Shown: positions 11,800 to 24,400, numbered from the stretch's first letter. The stretch: DNA of 64,000 nt from Distichodus sexfasciatus (GCA_032718565.1 JAVGVS010000707.1:33501-97500); one strand, 5' to 3'. Notes: generated by a model from the letters alone, not told the origin. Numbers and translations: made by a program.

Positions 11800-12734
11800 T
11801 CCCTCCTCAAGCCTGCTGAAACACGGTTCACTGGAGAACCGCCAAGAAACCATGTCAGAGGTTACTAGGCGTGGCTTCTTCAACACACGTACACACACAC
11901 ACACACAGGCCTTGATGTATGTCACATGTGAGCTATCAAGAATGTCTTTCTGTTTTATGTTAGTGAAAATAATGAGATCAGAGGAAATGTAAAATGCAGC
12001 AATTGTGTGCCACAGAGTGTGACATCAGCACCAGACACTCAGTCATAATCATATTTCAAACAGCAGTGACATCCATATGTGGTGAGATGATGATGATGGT
12101 GATGGTGATGATGAATCTGTATTGGCTGGTTGTGAGAATTCCAATAAAGTCTCTACTCAAAAACAACAGTAACTACTCTAGCTTTTAGTGTTATGTACAG
12201 TTGCATGCAGGGATGCACTATTCCAGCTTTTTCAGTTGTTGTACCGATACCTGTGTTTTGTGTCTGGGTTGATCTTGAGTATTGATCCAATATCAGTGTG
12301 TAATTATTAAGCTGTACATTTCTCTGTGAGAAGGAGGCTGAGGAGACTCTGTATAATGGATCTGTGTGTGATTTTGTGACGCTTCCTAACACTGCAGCAC
12401 TAAAACCATCAGGAACAGTGAGACCTCCAGCAAGACCTGGTGTAGTTAAGCACATGAAACAGCAGAATGGTGTGATTTGATCAACTTTTGGCCTTGTAGT
12501 GTGTTGTCTTGCTTGTTCTGCTCACTCTCCTATCAATATATTGGAATTTGTAGCACCAATATCAAACCAATGTGGAATATTAAGGCAACTTTACTGCAGT
12601 ATCGCTGCCCACACAGAACCGAGCGCCTCGTTTAAAATGCTGAGTTTAGTCGTTAAGCTTTACCGCTGCACACGCAGTACCAAGTAAAAACTTGCAGTTT
12701 GAGTGAATAGATCGATCACATAGATCTTCCCAGT
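11800..12734. other. Non-coding, with one hAT-like end
   Basis: GCAGGGATGCACTATTCCAG near 12207 resembles the left end of the hAT-like family seen at 5357 and 28587, but no right end was found. Open frames of 60-100 codons here show no family motifs. Confidence 0.4.
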
Positions 12735-12836
12735 GTCACCCATACCACATCTACTTCAGTGGTACCTTGACTGTTCTGGAACTTGAACTGGCAACCTTCT
12801 GATCAGGTGATTGAACTCCGTAACTGTTGCACCTGC
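12735..12836 (-). repeat. SINE family 1 fragment (minus)
   Basis: ACTTCAGTGGTACCTTGACT and CTGGCAACCTTCTGATCAGG match the SINE 1 core in reverse. Confidence 0.6.
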
Positions 12837-13141
12837 AACTACTACCAAAAGCAATGAGGCAGTTCTGTGTGGTCATGTCAGTGTAGGCTCGGATTGGTGT
12901 GTCGCATTATTTATAATGGAAAAACTTTTGCTCGGCGTGGTTCCCGTTATCAGTGGAAAAGCACTACTAATCACTGTTCTGGGTCCAGCAATTGTTGAGT
13001 GAGTGGATAATGGGAAATTATAGCTGATGGGAAAAGGAAGAACAAGAGATTGGCTTGATCTGCGGCTTACAGTGTGATGAAAGGCTACAAAGATGTGTGT
13101 GTGAGGTTATGAAACACTCGTGGAGTTGACATGTTTCTGCT

Positions 13142-14361
13142 AGGGCTGGGCGATTTCACCCTAAATTAATATAATGATTAACTGAGCCCTGGTAAAATCG
13201 GCTCAGGACAAGGTAATTGTAAAAACGTGTCCGAGTTTATTTTGGTGAACGGAACAAGAGACAAGTAGTCGAAGTCAAAGTAAACTTTATTGTCATAATA
13301 CAGAGAGACGAGACGACATGGCTCCAGTTTTAACAGTGCAAAGAACAAGGTACAAGGAACAAATAAGGCACAATAAAATATATAAATAGACCATAAAATA
13401 TACACTTAAAACTAGAAGTACAATATAAATCCTTAAACTTTAAACTAGAAAGAGAGACAAAGATGTAGCAACAGTGCAAAATTGTGTAAATATTGTAGCA
13501 GCAGTCAAGAGACGAGGAATTAAGATCGGCCGGCATTAAATGTGTGCCAGATCAGCAGCCGTTTGAAGTAAAAATACTGTATCATCTGTAAACATAAACA
13601 TTAATCATAAACATTTTCCTTAGACAGTTTCAGTACAACATGAATGAGATTGTCCATATAGCAGCGTTTGCAAAGTGCCGAGGTGCAACAGAGTCGCTTC
13701 ACAGTCCGCGTGTGTGTCGGGGGCAGTGTGAGGGTAGGAAGTGTGTTTCTGATGGCTTGTGGAGAAAAGCTATCACGCAGTGGTAGATGGAGTCCTGATT
13801 CTGCGGCAGATTCTAGCGTCTGCCGGATGGGAGGAGTGTAAAGAGTCCATGTGAGGGATGTGAGGGGTCGAGCACGATGCAGGAGACAAGGAGTGGTGGA
13901 GCGACAAGGTGGCGTTAAACCAAAACTTAAAAATACATACCCTGCCACTAGTCTGCTCTAAAACGGTAGGATGACCGGCTAGGATAATGGGTAAAGCTAA
14001 GAAAACTCTCCTAGAGGTGCTTAGAAGACATGTGTGTTTGTTTTCCTCCAGTGAAAGTGGAGACTGACGGTGTGTCGGAGGAATCAGCTGTGGGACCGGG
14101 GCGGAGTTGCTACCCTAATGTGCAGCTCTGGTATGCGGATAAATGCTAAGCCCTGGCCCAGTCCGACAGCTGAGTCACTGATGCACTGTCAATCTTCATT
14201 TTCACCGAGGTTCTCTGGATGGGCGGGGGAGTGCGCGCTCTATTTCGAGAGGGCCGGAGAAGCCAAACGCGAAAGTACTCGATATTCACAGTCATTTACT
14301 ACATCGCACGTGGAACAATCTGCGATACATCGAGTACGTTCGATATATCGCCCATCCCTAC
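13142..14361. mobile_element. TAGGGCTGGGC-bounded element with inner LINE tail
   Basis: Left end TAGGGCTGGGCGAT and right end ATCGCCCATCCCTA form an inverted pair as in the 31220 element. Inside, 13265-13520 read on the minus strand ends in GACAATAAAGTTTACTTTGA, a LINE-type 3' end. Clear 8-bp duplications were not found, so the boundaries may come from two elements. Confidence 0.5.
13265..13520 (-). repeat. LINE-type 3' end (minus)
   Basis: On the minus strand the block ends ATGACAATAAAGTTTACTTT followed by short GACTTCG units. That is the AATAAA plus simple-tail layout of vertebrate CR1/L2-like LINEs. A related sequence lies at 55570-55735. Confidence 0.5.
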
Positions 14362-15455
14362 TGCTAGTTGAATATATATGCTATAAATTCTACGTTAACT
14401 TTTGCAGCCTAAACCGTTGTACAAAGCAGAAAGGCGGTCATTAAGTAGGCATGGTTTGCTGCTTAGCATTTAAAGATAAGTGTAAAGGGGTGCTACATAA
14501 ATGTATAAACGTATTCACTGACTCCTTTCTTCAACGCTTATTGCATCACCTGCTTTTGTGCTGCTTTTTGCGACTTTGCTAATAGCCCGCTAATTGCCGC
14601 TTGCGGCTATATTTTTTAAAATGAGTCTTTATGTTGTTAATTGCAGTTTCCTCACTACAGACTCGTTATTTCAGGGCTTGTGCTTGTTAGTGGCTTTGCT
14701 GTTACATAACTCCCCTGTGATACAGAGACAGAGTTCATCATGCTTTTTATTTATTTGACCAAGATGTGTTGGACAACAGCATGGAAAACCAGGCTACATC
14801 GGGACGGATCAGGGAGAGTGTTTTTGTCAGATGGAATGGATTCTGATTGGAGACGTTTTAAGGAGGTTCAACACGACGGAATACATGCCTCACTCCCGAA
14901 TGTGTTGTTGCTTTACTAAAATCACAGACCCAAACTTTATTTTCCGGTTTCTTTTCGGGAATGGCATGAGATGAAAACGAGTGCATGACCAATGGCGTAA
15001 GAATGCAGATTACTCACTCAGTAAGCTGCCCTGATCCACACACACTCTCACACAGGCCCTGGTGTGCTGAATCTCACTGTGTGGTTTATGTAGGGGCTCA
15101 GGTGGGCTGTGTGTGTGTGTGTGTGTGTGTTATATGGCAGGATTTCTCTCCCAGCTGCATAAAGATTTAAGCGAGGATTGTTCAAAAATGAGATCATTGT
15201 AAATTTGGGTATAATTAAGTTTTCTGTGTTTTCTTTGACTTTTGTATATTTAGAAAAAAAAAATTCATAGTAACGTAACCCTCTGATGCAAATGTTTGTT
15301 GACAAATGCCATTATAAGAGTCATCAGAACGTTCCACAATTTAATTTGTGCCGTTAATAATTAAATCAATGTTAGGGTTACACTATGTTATCTTGCACTA
15401 CGTTGTCTGCTTATGATATTTTATTTTCAGAAAGAGAACTCTGTTGTGTAAATAC
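14362..15455. other. Non-coding stretch
   Basis: A TG microsatellite (about 15107-15131) is the only clear feature. No gene supported. Confidence 0.45.
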
Positions 15456-15605
15456 AAAATAGAAAACTTTCTGCACATTGTTCAAGCAGAAGCAGAAGAA
15501 AAACAACCGATGAAACAGACAATAATGCTTTAACTTCTGCAAACAAACGTGTTGCCTTATGAGATCTGGCTGTAACATTTGGAGCTCTGGTCCGGCAATT
15601 GGAGC
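15456..15605. repeat. Dispersed repeat, pair with 34565-34720
   Basis: The phrases ACTTTCTGCACATTGTTCAA and CAGACAATAA recur in the same order at 34565-34720, marking a two-copy dispersed repeat of unknown class. Confidence 0.5.
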
Positions 15606-15717
15606 GTGTGCGCATCTTAAAATGACCTTTTAAATATCCTGTTTGTGTCCTGCAGTGTTTTTCTCTTGAATGACTACAGTTAATCACACACACTCAGTGT
15701 TGGTGCGACACAGCTCG

Positions 15718-15773
15718 TGACGTCATGGCGACTTGGGCAGCAGCTGTGCAGCAGCATTCGGGATGTTATAAAG
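15718..15773 (+). promoter_or_regulatory. CRE and TATA promoter-like block
   Basis: A perfect palindromic cAMP-response element TGACGTCA (15718-15725) lies about 42 bases upstream of TATAAAG (15767-15773). Downstream is a purine-rich leader with several CAGCTG words. Spacing and orientation fit a + strand core promoter starting near 15800. It is 2.5 kb upstream of EMILIN1 exon 2, so EMILIN1 is the natural candidate target, but that link is inference. Confidence 0.45.
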
Positions 15774-15889
15774 GCAACGTTGTGCCTGAGTGCAGCATTA
15801 ACAGTGTTAGCAGCTGGGAGAGAGAGTGAGAGGAAATCCAGCTCGGCTCACTGAGGGCAGAAAGGAAGAACAGCAGAGAGCAGCTGGAC

Positions 15890-15975
15890 ATGAGAGCGTC
15901 CACTCAGCTGGCAGGAAAAAGAGCAGCGGGCAGCCTACCAGAGTGTGTGTGGAGTTGTGTTGTGTTTTTTCCCAG
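15890..15975 (+). CDS. Candidate EMILIN1 exon 1 (weak)
   Basis: The ATG at 15890 opens 28 codons plus two bases up to CCCAG followed by GTGATG, a possible donor. The phase (two bases carried over) is what exon 2 at 18331 needs, since that begins with one completing base. Against it: the encoded leader has only a short hydrophobic stretch and lacks the longer linker that follows the signal peptide in known EMILIN1 proteins. The true exon 1 may lie elsewhere or left of the window. Confidence 0.2.
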
Positions 15976-16199
15976 GTGATGGAAGTTGGGCTTTTTAAAT
16001 ACGTTAAGCAACACTGTCCTTCATTTCCTGGATTCTGAATGACAGGCCAGAGCTTGGGCTGTTAAAGCGTTTTTGGGTAACAGTTTTGTTCATTAAAACT
16101 CTTCATTAATCAAGCATTACACCCATTACATTTCATTTATTCACAAATTTCAGCTGGATTTTGAGCCCAGAGAGCACTAACAATCACTCTAAAATCCAG

Positions 16200-17170
16200 C
16201 CATTGAAATATTTCCGTCGAAAATGGCCAAAAATGCATTTTCGGTTTTCGGCCAAAAGACTTTTAATTGTGGTCATTGTGGGAAATGTAGTTATAGCAAT
16301 AGAATGTCTCTTCAAGTCAATAAAACAGACACTGTCCTCACTATTTCTAGTAGTTAAATCTACAGTTTTTTGTTGTTGTTGTTGTTTGTTTTTTTAAATT
16401 GTCAATTCACATTCTATGTGCAAGACATACATGAGAACCGAAATGCCGTTTCCTGCTCACTGGTGTGCGTACCCACCAATTAGAACTAGAAAGTTTAAGT
16501 TTTAGATTACAAAATTTTAATGAAATTGAATAGACATAGACAAATATCAAGACACAAGACAAACTGACAAGGCAAGAGACAAATCGACAAAAAAAACAAT
16601 AAATAAGGCAGTTGTACGAATGGTAAATGAATATGATATGAATGAAGAGATGGTGGCGCGTACAGACGCAGCGGCCCCTCGCTCTCCGAGTTTTGTGCCG
16701 AATACAGTTCCAGCACCTTTATGCTACATAAAGCTAAACCAAATAGTAATATAAAATAATTGATCAATAACTGTTCACATTTGTTGTACAATGTAAAAAT
16801 GCACTGGACTTTAATGCACTTTGTGTTTTATGAGAGAAGATATTTACTTTTACTACATTTCAGCAGTCAGTCATAGGTCTGTAGTCTATTCAGGAGTGGG
16901 GTCAGGATTGTGCATTGTCGGAACGTCAGCATTCAGTACTAACAAATGTTTACATAGTTTTGTAATTGATTTGTTCTTTGAAGCATTCATTTTAATTTAT
17001 GCAATTGCAGTGCCGTGACTTTAGTGAGGTAAGTACACGCAGGCCCAGTTATCACAGCAACTGTACAAAAAATTGGCATAATAACTTCTTTCTGTGTTTT
17101 GGTTTTCGGTTTTCGGCCAAGGATTTCCTCATTTTCTGTTTGCGGAATTTATTTCCTTTTTTTTTTTAGT
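16200..17170. repeat. AT-rich region bounded by TTTTCGGCC motifs
   Basis: TTCGGTTTTCGGCCAA occurs near 16240 and again near 17105 in the same orientation, with AT-rich sequence between. This resembles a non-autonomous DNA transposon, but no target duplication was found. Confidence 0.4.
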
Positions 17171-17787
17171 GCATTCTTACTCTAAATGCAATACAGACTG
17201 TGAGTTCAAGAAAGATGTTTTGTGGCTTTAATCCCAGACCTACTTCTGACTGCAGAAAGCCGCATTATTTTGCATTCATGTGACAGCAGTGTCTGTGGAA
17301 GCATCTTAATTCCCTCTGATTACAAGAAAACGAATGGAAGAATGAACAGAGATGGTGAAAAGCCCTGTATTAAAGAGTAATGTAATGTTGAGCGTATATG
17401 AATGAGGAAAATGATGTGGTTGGTGCTTGGGGTGGAGTCGAGGTTTGGAGCTTTTCATATGACTTCATTTGTATTGAATCCAAGTAAATAAGTCACATTA
17501 GAATTCCTGGGAAGTGGAATGAAGATTTACAACGCTCTGTTCTGTTGGTTTGGATTCATTTTTTAGTAATGATGTTTTATTTCTAGGAACTACAGTCCCT
17601 AAATATTTGGCAGTCAAATGTACAGGCTGTAATTGGTGGTTCTGTCATTCTGTGATCTTAGTTAATAGAGGCTCAAAAACACAACATTTTTTTCAAAAAA
17701 AATGAGTTTTATATGCTGAGTTTAACAAAAATAATGTTACCTGTCATCTCTGCTGGTTCCTTGTTTATTGTGTATATGTGTACCAGG
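17171..17787. other. Non-coding stretch, nothing recognised
   Basis: No coding or repeat structure recognised. Confidence 0.4.
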
Positions 17788-17789
17788 TA

Positions 17790-18228
17790 GGGCTGGGCAA
17801 TTAGCCTAAAATTCATCAAAACTGACATTCAGAACCTCTAATTATTTGTCGTTGTGAACACACCACAGAACAGCACACAGTGCACCACAACCAAATGTGA
17901 CCTCTGCATTTAACCCATCCATGAAGGAGCAGTGGGCAGCTAACAAGCACCCGGGGAGCAGTGCTTGGGGACGGTACCTTGCTCAGGAGTACCTCAGTGG
18001 TAACTTTTCCTGTAGTCACCTTAAAACCACTACCTCCACGAAGAAATGCTCTCTTTCATTAGAAAACATGTCCCAGCTTTAATCGATGAGACTATTTACA
18101 CTACAAACCTTGTCAGTGAACTGTGAGAGCAATAAAAATTTTAATAAAACACAAAATAAATAGCTCATTAAATGTTATTGAGGTGATTTATCGTGTTATT
18201 GATTTGAGGGCATATTGCCTAGCCGTAG
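17790..18228. mobile_element. TAGGGCTGGGC-type hAT-like element split by SINE 1
   Basis: Starts TAGGGCTGGGCAATT and continues like the intact 31220 element (for example AAACATGTCCCAGCTTTA near 18065). A minus-strand SINE 1 copy (17838-18005) interrupts it, and it ends near TGCCTAGCCGTA. It lies about 100 bp upstream of EMILIN1 exon 2. Confidence 0.6.
17838..18005 (-). repeat. SINE family 1 copy, nested (minus)
   Basis: Begins TTATTTGTCGTTGTGAACAC, contains CACAGTGCACCACAACCAAA and CCCATCCATGAAGGAGCAGT and runs to the CTCAGTGGTAAC block. Nearly identical over its length to the copy at 34057. Confidence 0.75.
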
Positions 18229-18330
18229 TAACGGCCTTTACCATTTCTCCTTTTAACAGGTTTTTAATTGTTTCTTCAGTAATCACCTAACAGAATGCTA
18301 ACAGAATGTGTCTGTGTGTTCTGTGTGTAG

Positions 18331-18453
18331 GAACTGGTGTGCGTATGTGGTGACAAAGACGGTGAGTTGTGTGGTGGAAGATGGAGTGGAGACCTACGTT
18401 AAACCGGAATATCAGCCGTGTTCCTGGGGAGTGCAGTGCGCCCGCTCGGTCAT
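18331..18453 (+). CDS. emilin1: EMILIN1 exon 2: N-terminal half of EMI domain
   Basis: Acceptor TGTGTGTAG, donor GTGAGT. One base completes the previous codon, then the frame reads NWCAYVVTKTVSC and continues to QPCSWGVQC. These are four of the seven EMI cysteines plus the W-C and SC signatures. Two bases of a Met codon carry over to exon 3. Confidence 0.95.
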
Positions 18454-21400
18454 GTGAGTACACCTGTATTTGTGTTTTTACGCATGATTTATGACAGTTC
18501 TGTTTTTAATGTTCTGTATGGTGTTGTCTGCATTTCTTTGGTTCTGAGTGAAGTTTTCACCTTAAGTAAGTAGGAAGCACATTTTAAAAATTACCAGTTG
18601 ACCAGTTGTAAGGAGTTGGATCGGTGAGATGAAGGTCACTGGTTTAAGTCTTTGGCATTTGCTTCTCAGCCTTGTGGCAAAGATCAAGTGTAGTATCTGT
18701 TGTTATCAGTTTAATATCTGATACGCCTTCTACCAGGGAACTGGGGGATATATTAAATGAACCTTTGGAACACTGAGATGAAATAACGGCTTGTTTCCGT
18801 CCTCTCGGACCTCGATCCAGTATTTCTGCAAATGGTGCACTTTTATTTTGGGGCAGTTGGTAGTGTGATAGATCAAAGGCTACGTTCACACTGCCAGCTA
18901 CATCGTTCAATTCCGATTTTTTGCTCAGATCGGATTTGTCTATCTTGACGGTTCACATTCATAACTACAAGTGACCTGTATCTGACTGTAATGGGAACGC
19001 ATCGGTCCTCCGAAGCGTCACGCATGCGCACATTGATTTTTACGCGGGTCAACTGCGTCACCAACAACAAAAAAACGTCATATCTGTGGGACGAAAAATT
19101 GAGGCGTTAGTAGCTTACGCATGTATCGCACTTTGCTCTGGAGGATGACAAACAGTGAATCAGCTGGACATGAGCAGGTCGAAAAGGAGGGAAAAAAAGT
19201 CAGGCGTCTAGCTTTTTCTGTTATCGCAGCTCTCCATTTTTACCTTCCCGCGCTGCCGGTGCAGGCTGATGATGTCAGCGCATGCGTATAAGCAAAAAGC
19301 CACATGAATTCCGATCTGAGCGTTCACATTCCGGTCGCACGGCCGCGAATCGGATGCGTATCGGATTTAGTACCGCATACGAAAGTGACACAAATCCGAT
19401 TTGAAAAGATCAGATTTGCGTGTCCACACAGCCCTGAAAAGATCAGATCTGTGTGACATAAAGGCAAAAATCTGATTTGAGTCACTTCAGCATGGCAGTG
19501 TGAACGTAGCCAAAAGCTTGCCGGTACTGATGAGCAAGATACCGTTCCCGAGCACTGCTCCTCGGGAAACTACCAGAAAGCTGCCCAATGTTCCTTCATG
19601 GATGGGTCAAATGCAGAGCGCACATGTTGTTATTGTGCACTGTGTGCTGTGCTGTGGTGTATTCATAATGACAAATAATCACTCACCTACAAACTGAAAG
19701 ATGGGATCAAGCAGAAGCGTATAAAAAGGGGGGAAAAAAAGGGCCAAAGACAGAACCTTGTGGGACTACTGAGATGAAGTTTGATGTAGATAAGTTTTCA
19801 GTGTGATACATTATCTTATTTTGGCTCAGTGCAGTTATTGCTGTTTAAATCTTTCAGTTACAGAGACAACAAACCTTAAACCGCACATACATACACATAA
19901 CTGGAAATCTAATCTGTTGCTGATGAATGATGAAGGTAAACAGCAGTCACAAGAACTCCCTGGGCTTCCAAAAAGGCTGCCCACTGCTCCTTCACGGATG
20001 GGTCAAACGTAGAACTCACATTTGGCTGTCAGCATTAGAATGTTTATACAATAAAGTGTGTGAGTTGTGCAGCTGGCAAACACACACACATCTGGAAAAT
20101 CTTAATCTCCTATTCTTAGATCAAACACACACACAGACACACACATACACACTGTGCTATGTAAGGAATGGGATGTCCCATCATTCCAAACTCCACAACC
20201 GGCGAGCCACAGGAATTAGACGTGAACCCTGTTCAAATTCAGCCGCTCGTTTTCTACTCCGGCTCTCCTACACGTACGACTGATCTTCCCCCCCTCTCTC
20301 TCTCCATGCTGTGCATGGAATAAAAAAATTAAGAAGAGTATTCGGTTGCCTGCAAAATGTAACCAATAGTCCTGGGAAAGTGATACAGTCGAGCATAAAC
20401 TGTGCTCCAGGCATTTTTTCACTTTTATTTGAGTTACACATAAACATGCTTTCCAAGAATGTCGTTATTTTTACATTTCTAATTTAAACCTGTTTTAAAT
20501 GGACTCCAAAATGAGAAAACACTTATTTAACGCACTGTCATAAGAGTCCTGACTCACTGGTGAAAAATACATTTTAATATGTAACTCCCATATCTCTCAT
20601 ATCTGCCATGAGCAGTGTTGGGGAGCTACTTTTAAGCAGCAGATTTTCAAGTTCCAAGCTACTTGTGATTAAAAGTATGTAAGCTCCACTACAAGCTGCT
20701 GTTTTAATATAGTAGTTACTACACTACAAGCTACAGAGTAAAAGTAGTAACTACTTTCAAGCTGCTTTATCCAGTAATGCTGAGTATCTGTGCTGGAGGA
20801 TACTCTGAAAGATCATACATTTTTAAAAATACATTTTTAACAATGTAACATCAAATCACAATCAGGTTATGAGTTTTGTGATGTTCAGCTTGTGTAAGTT
20901 ACACTCAAAGTTCTGTCCATTTGGTCTTTCGGAGTCCTAAATTACACTACAATACATTACAGATACATTATTGATAAATATGGACACAGATTTTTGTTTC
21001 CATCTTGTCCAAAGTGGACTCCATCCTTCGACTCCATCTGGCAGCTGCCAAGAGCATGTTGTGATGTAATGAGGCACGGTAGCCAGTCAGATGCCACTTC
21101 TTCCAATTCAACACCAATCACAAACAGCTGCTAGTTTACAATACCTAAAAATAACAAAAAAGAGAAAAATTAATTGTTTGTAACAATGTAACGCGGCACA
21201 TCACTATTTGTGACTACAGTGTTTTAAAGGTGTCTGACCACTGACCAGCTACTGAAAGGGTAGTTATGTTAGTAGCTTCACTAATTTTACTGAACTACTC
21301 CTCAACACTGGACATGAGTGAGTGCTCTGAGAGGTGGTCGCCTCTGAACCAAGAGATTGTGGATCAAATCCTACCTCCAACATTGGTAAAGGTACCACCG

Positions 21401-24400
21401 AGGAACTGAGGAGCAAGGTACCGTCCCCAAACCCTGCTCCACGGGTGCTGCCCTTTGTCCACCTTCACAGATGGGTCAAAGGCAGAGCTGACATGTGGTT
21501 GTGGTGCACTGTGTGCTGTGCTGTGTTCACAGTGACAAATAATCACTCACTCCATTGAGTCCCTGAGCAAGTCATTCTAGATAAGAGGATCTGCTAAATA
21601 CCATAAATGTAAACATAAGTTAATCTTACAAAGCAGTGGTGTGTCCAGGCAGCATCTCTTAACTTCCAACATCAGAATAAAGTACAGCAGTCAGTATTTT
21701 CATCTCAGCATTTGAGGGAAACTACATTTCTCTTTGTACAAAATCAAGGCTGGTGCAGTGTGTATGTGAGTGTGTGGTTTAAAAACATTTTGGCTGTCAC
21801 ACCCTGTTTTGTTGAACTCTGGGTTCTTTTCAAATCTTACGGATTCGTTTTGCATTTTGTGGTAAAAGCTCAAAGATGAGTGCACTCAAAGTTGTAATTA
21901 AATGTGAGTATTTGGAAGAGCAGTGGGGAGGTGAACTGGAAATTTGAGTTTTAATGGACTGTAGATGAACTTTGACTTTTTTATTCTGCTGCTTGCAAAG
22001 TCATGACTTGCATCCTGTTCATTTCCCAATAGCAAGAAAACAAAAGTGAAATCAAAAACACATGACGCTATTTTTCTCCAGGACATAGTGCGAGTGGATG
22101 TGAGTAAGAGATGAGAATTTGCTCTCCCAGTGGAGCTTGGATGAAATCATTTTACTGTGTGTGTTATGAATTTAGGGGTTCGTGAGGACCTGGCTGTTCC
22201 CTAAAAGATAGGGATAACTATGATTTTTTTTAATTAAAGATGGCACCAATATGACACGTGGATGAGATATTGGTCCGATAATGACTCAAATAGCTGGATC
22301 GGATATCAATAGTTGGTTCATTGCTCAACATTCACACTAATTCCTACGTATTGATATGACAATGAGTGGAACAAGCAATGCAATACACTACAACCCCAAA
22401 AGCAAGTCACATGGTTATACTTTTTAATTTCCTTAACAACACCAGCTCTCTGTGTTCCTGATGTTTTTAGCGCAGGATCGTCATAAAATTACACAACTGT
22501 GTTTAAACAAATACTTTTTGAGGTGTTATTTCAATAATAAATATCAAAGGCGCAATCCCAATACCCCCACTTAGCCCTACCCCTCCGTTTTGCGCGTACC
22601 CGCATAGGGAAGTGTTGTCCCATTTCTTTTTAGCAGCGAGGGGTAGTGGTGTTCAGCCCTCAAGATAGCCCTCGAAACGGAGATTTTTCAGATGCTGACT
22701 CAAAACCGAGTGAAAGAAGAAAATTCCCACAATGCATTGCAATACACAATCAAGAAAAGAAAAGATGGCTAGCGGTGTGGGGAAAGAAGTTCATAAATGT
22801 AAGTACATCTTTATAAATACGCTTGCAAAAAAAATCTAATTTTAGCGGAATATCTTAGTTTAATGTAAGTGAAACGGAGTATGAGGTTAAATTTTTCAAA
22901 AACAATTTTCTGAAAATCGCTAATTCTGTGCGTAGAGACAGAGCAGTATCTCTGTAGTATTTATAGAAAAAGAACCGAGCAGGGGTGAGTTTCACAAAAC
23001 TGTCGAAAAAATAACAACGTATTATTCAGAGAGAGAGCGTTCAGAGTCCTTTTTATGTAGTTTTTTGGCTACGACACTTTTGGGAAACTCACCCCCGGTT
23101 GTTTTCTGACGTAAGCGAGTGGTGTCCCGATTCCTAGGTAAAGATTTCAAGCCCTACCCCTTGTGGCTACGATCTGTGAAGTCAACTTCGAAAGGGAGGG
23201 CCCTCGAAATCGAGTGGTAGGGCTAAGGGAGGAGAAATGGGATTGGGCCAAATAATTGTTTTCTGTTTAAAAACACTCAGAGACTGTATCGTATTTGTAC
23301 ATATAAGCAGATATCCAATTTAAAATATCAGTATCTGTCATGTTACTCGCAAGGAAGTCGGAAGCAAATGCAGGAATCGAGTTCGAGAGAGTTTATTCAC
23401 ACAAGGGAAAGTCCAAACACAGACAATGAAAACAGCACAGCCAAGCCGAACCGGTAACTGAGATGAAAGTCCCCACACCGCTGAATATAACAGTCCCACA
23501 GCGTCCCGGTAAACTCCCCCAGCACGGCACCTTGTAGCGAGAGAGAGAGAGAGCAGAGTGGTAATCTTCACTCGTAGGCTAAGGGGTTAGCTTCTCACCT
23601 TCAAACTGAGATGGAGAGAGCAGAGTCGTATAACAAACCGATGGGTACTTCACCTTCTTGGTAGCATTTAGCTGTTAGCCGTTAGCCGCGATGTAGCTTA
23701 GCGGCTAGCGGTTGGCGGTTAGCTCGGTTGGCTGGCTTCTAGAACGGAGCAGCCACGAAGCGGCAATCATGAGGGTGGACGGACAAAGAATGACGGAATC
23801 GGACTGGTTAAATAAAAAACACGCAAAACTAATTAACTACGACAGACCAATGAGAAAACGACACATAAGGGAAGTGAAATCCAACCCATGACACGACTGA
23901 CCCGGAAGTGACTAAAGGGGAATCCTTAAAGGGACAGTCACACCGTAACCATAACAACCCCGACGCAGACTTCATCAAACCTCAGGTTTAATACTCTGGC
24001 GAGTCCGAGCGTCGGGGAGGAGCCGCAGATGTGACAGTGTCGTATTAGACATAAAAAAGTGGTATCATGCCATGTTTATTTTTTATAGCTTTGTGGGGAC
24101 ACTTTTGTAATGCATGGACTGTTCCCCATAAGGAAAAATAATTTTGTAGAAACTTTTATTTGAGAAGCTAAAAGAGATAAAAGATTAGAGCTGTAGTATT
24201 ATTTACTGCTAGTCATTATGGGAGTCTGTGGAAGTAATTCACAAAGGGTGTGTTTGTGTGTTTGTTAAAGGTACCGAACATACATGAGGCCCAAATATAA
24301 AGTGGCCTATAAGATGGTGACGGAAATGGAGTGGAAGTGTTGCCATGGCTACAGTGGGGAGGACTGTAACGATGGACATGGTGCAGGGTCGGACACCCAG

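Larger units (their letters stand above)
22230..24075. mobile_element. hAT-like copy carrying two further insertions
   Basis: 22230-22548 is homologous to 28600-28990 (shared TGACTCAAATAGCTGGATC, AACATTCACACTAATTCCTA, CACTACAACCCCAAAAGCAA). The copy is interrupted by the TIR element 22549-23249 and the LTR 23336-24036, and seems to end near GTGGTATCATGCC (about 24070). Its outer ends are degraded. Confidence 0.55.
18454..24270 (+). other. EMILIN1 intron 2, transposon-filled
   Basis: A 5.8-kb intron with consensus ends. It holds a TIR element inserted in a SINE, a second composite repeat, a complete hAT element, a chimeric SINE, a TIR element and an LTR inserted in a further hAT-like copy, and a GGGGACA repeat beside the acceptor. 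No additional exon was recognised. Confidence 0.8.
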
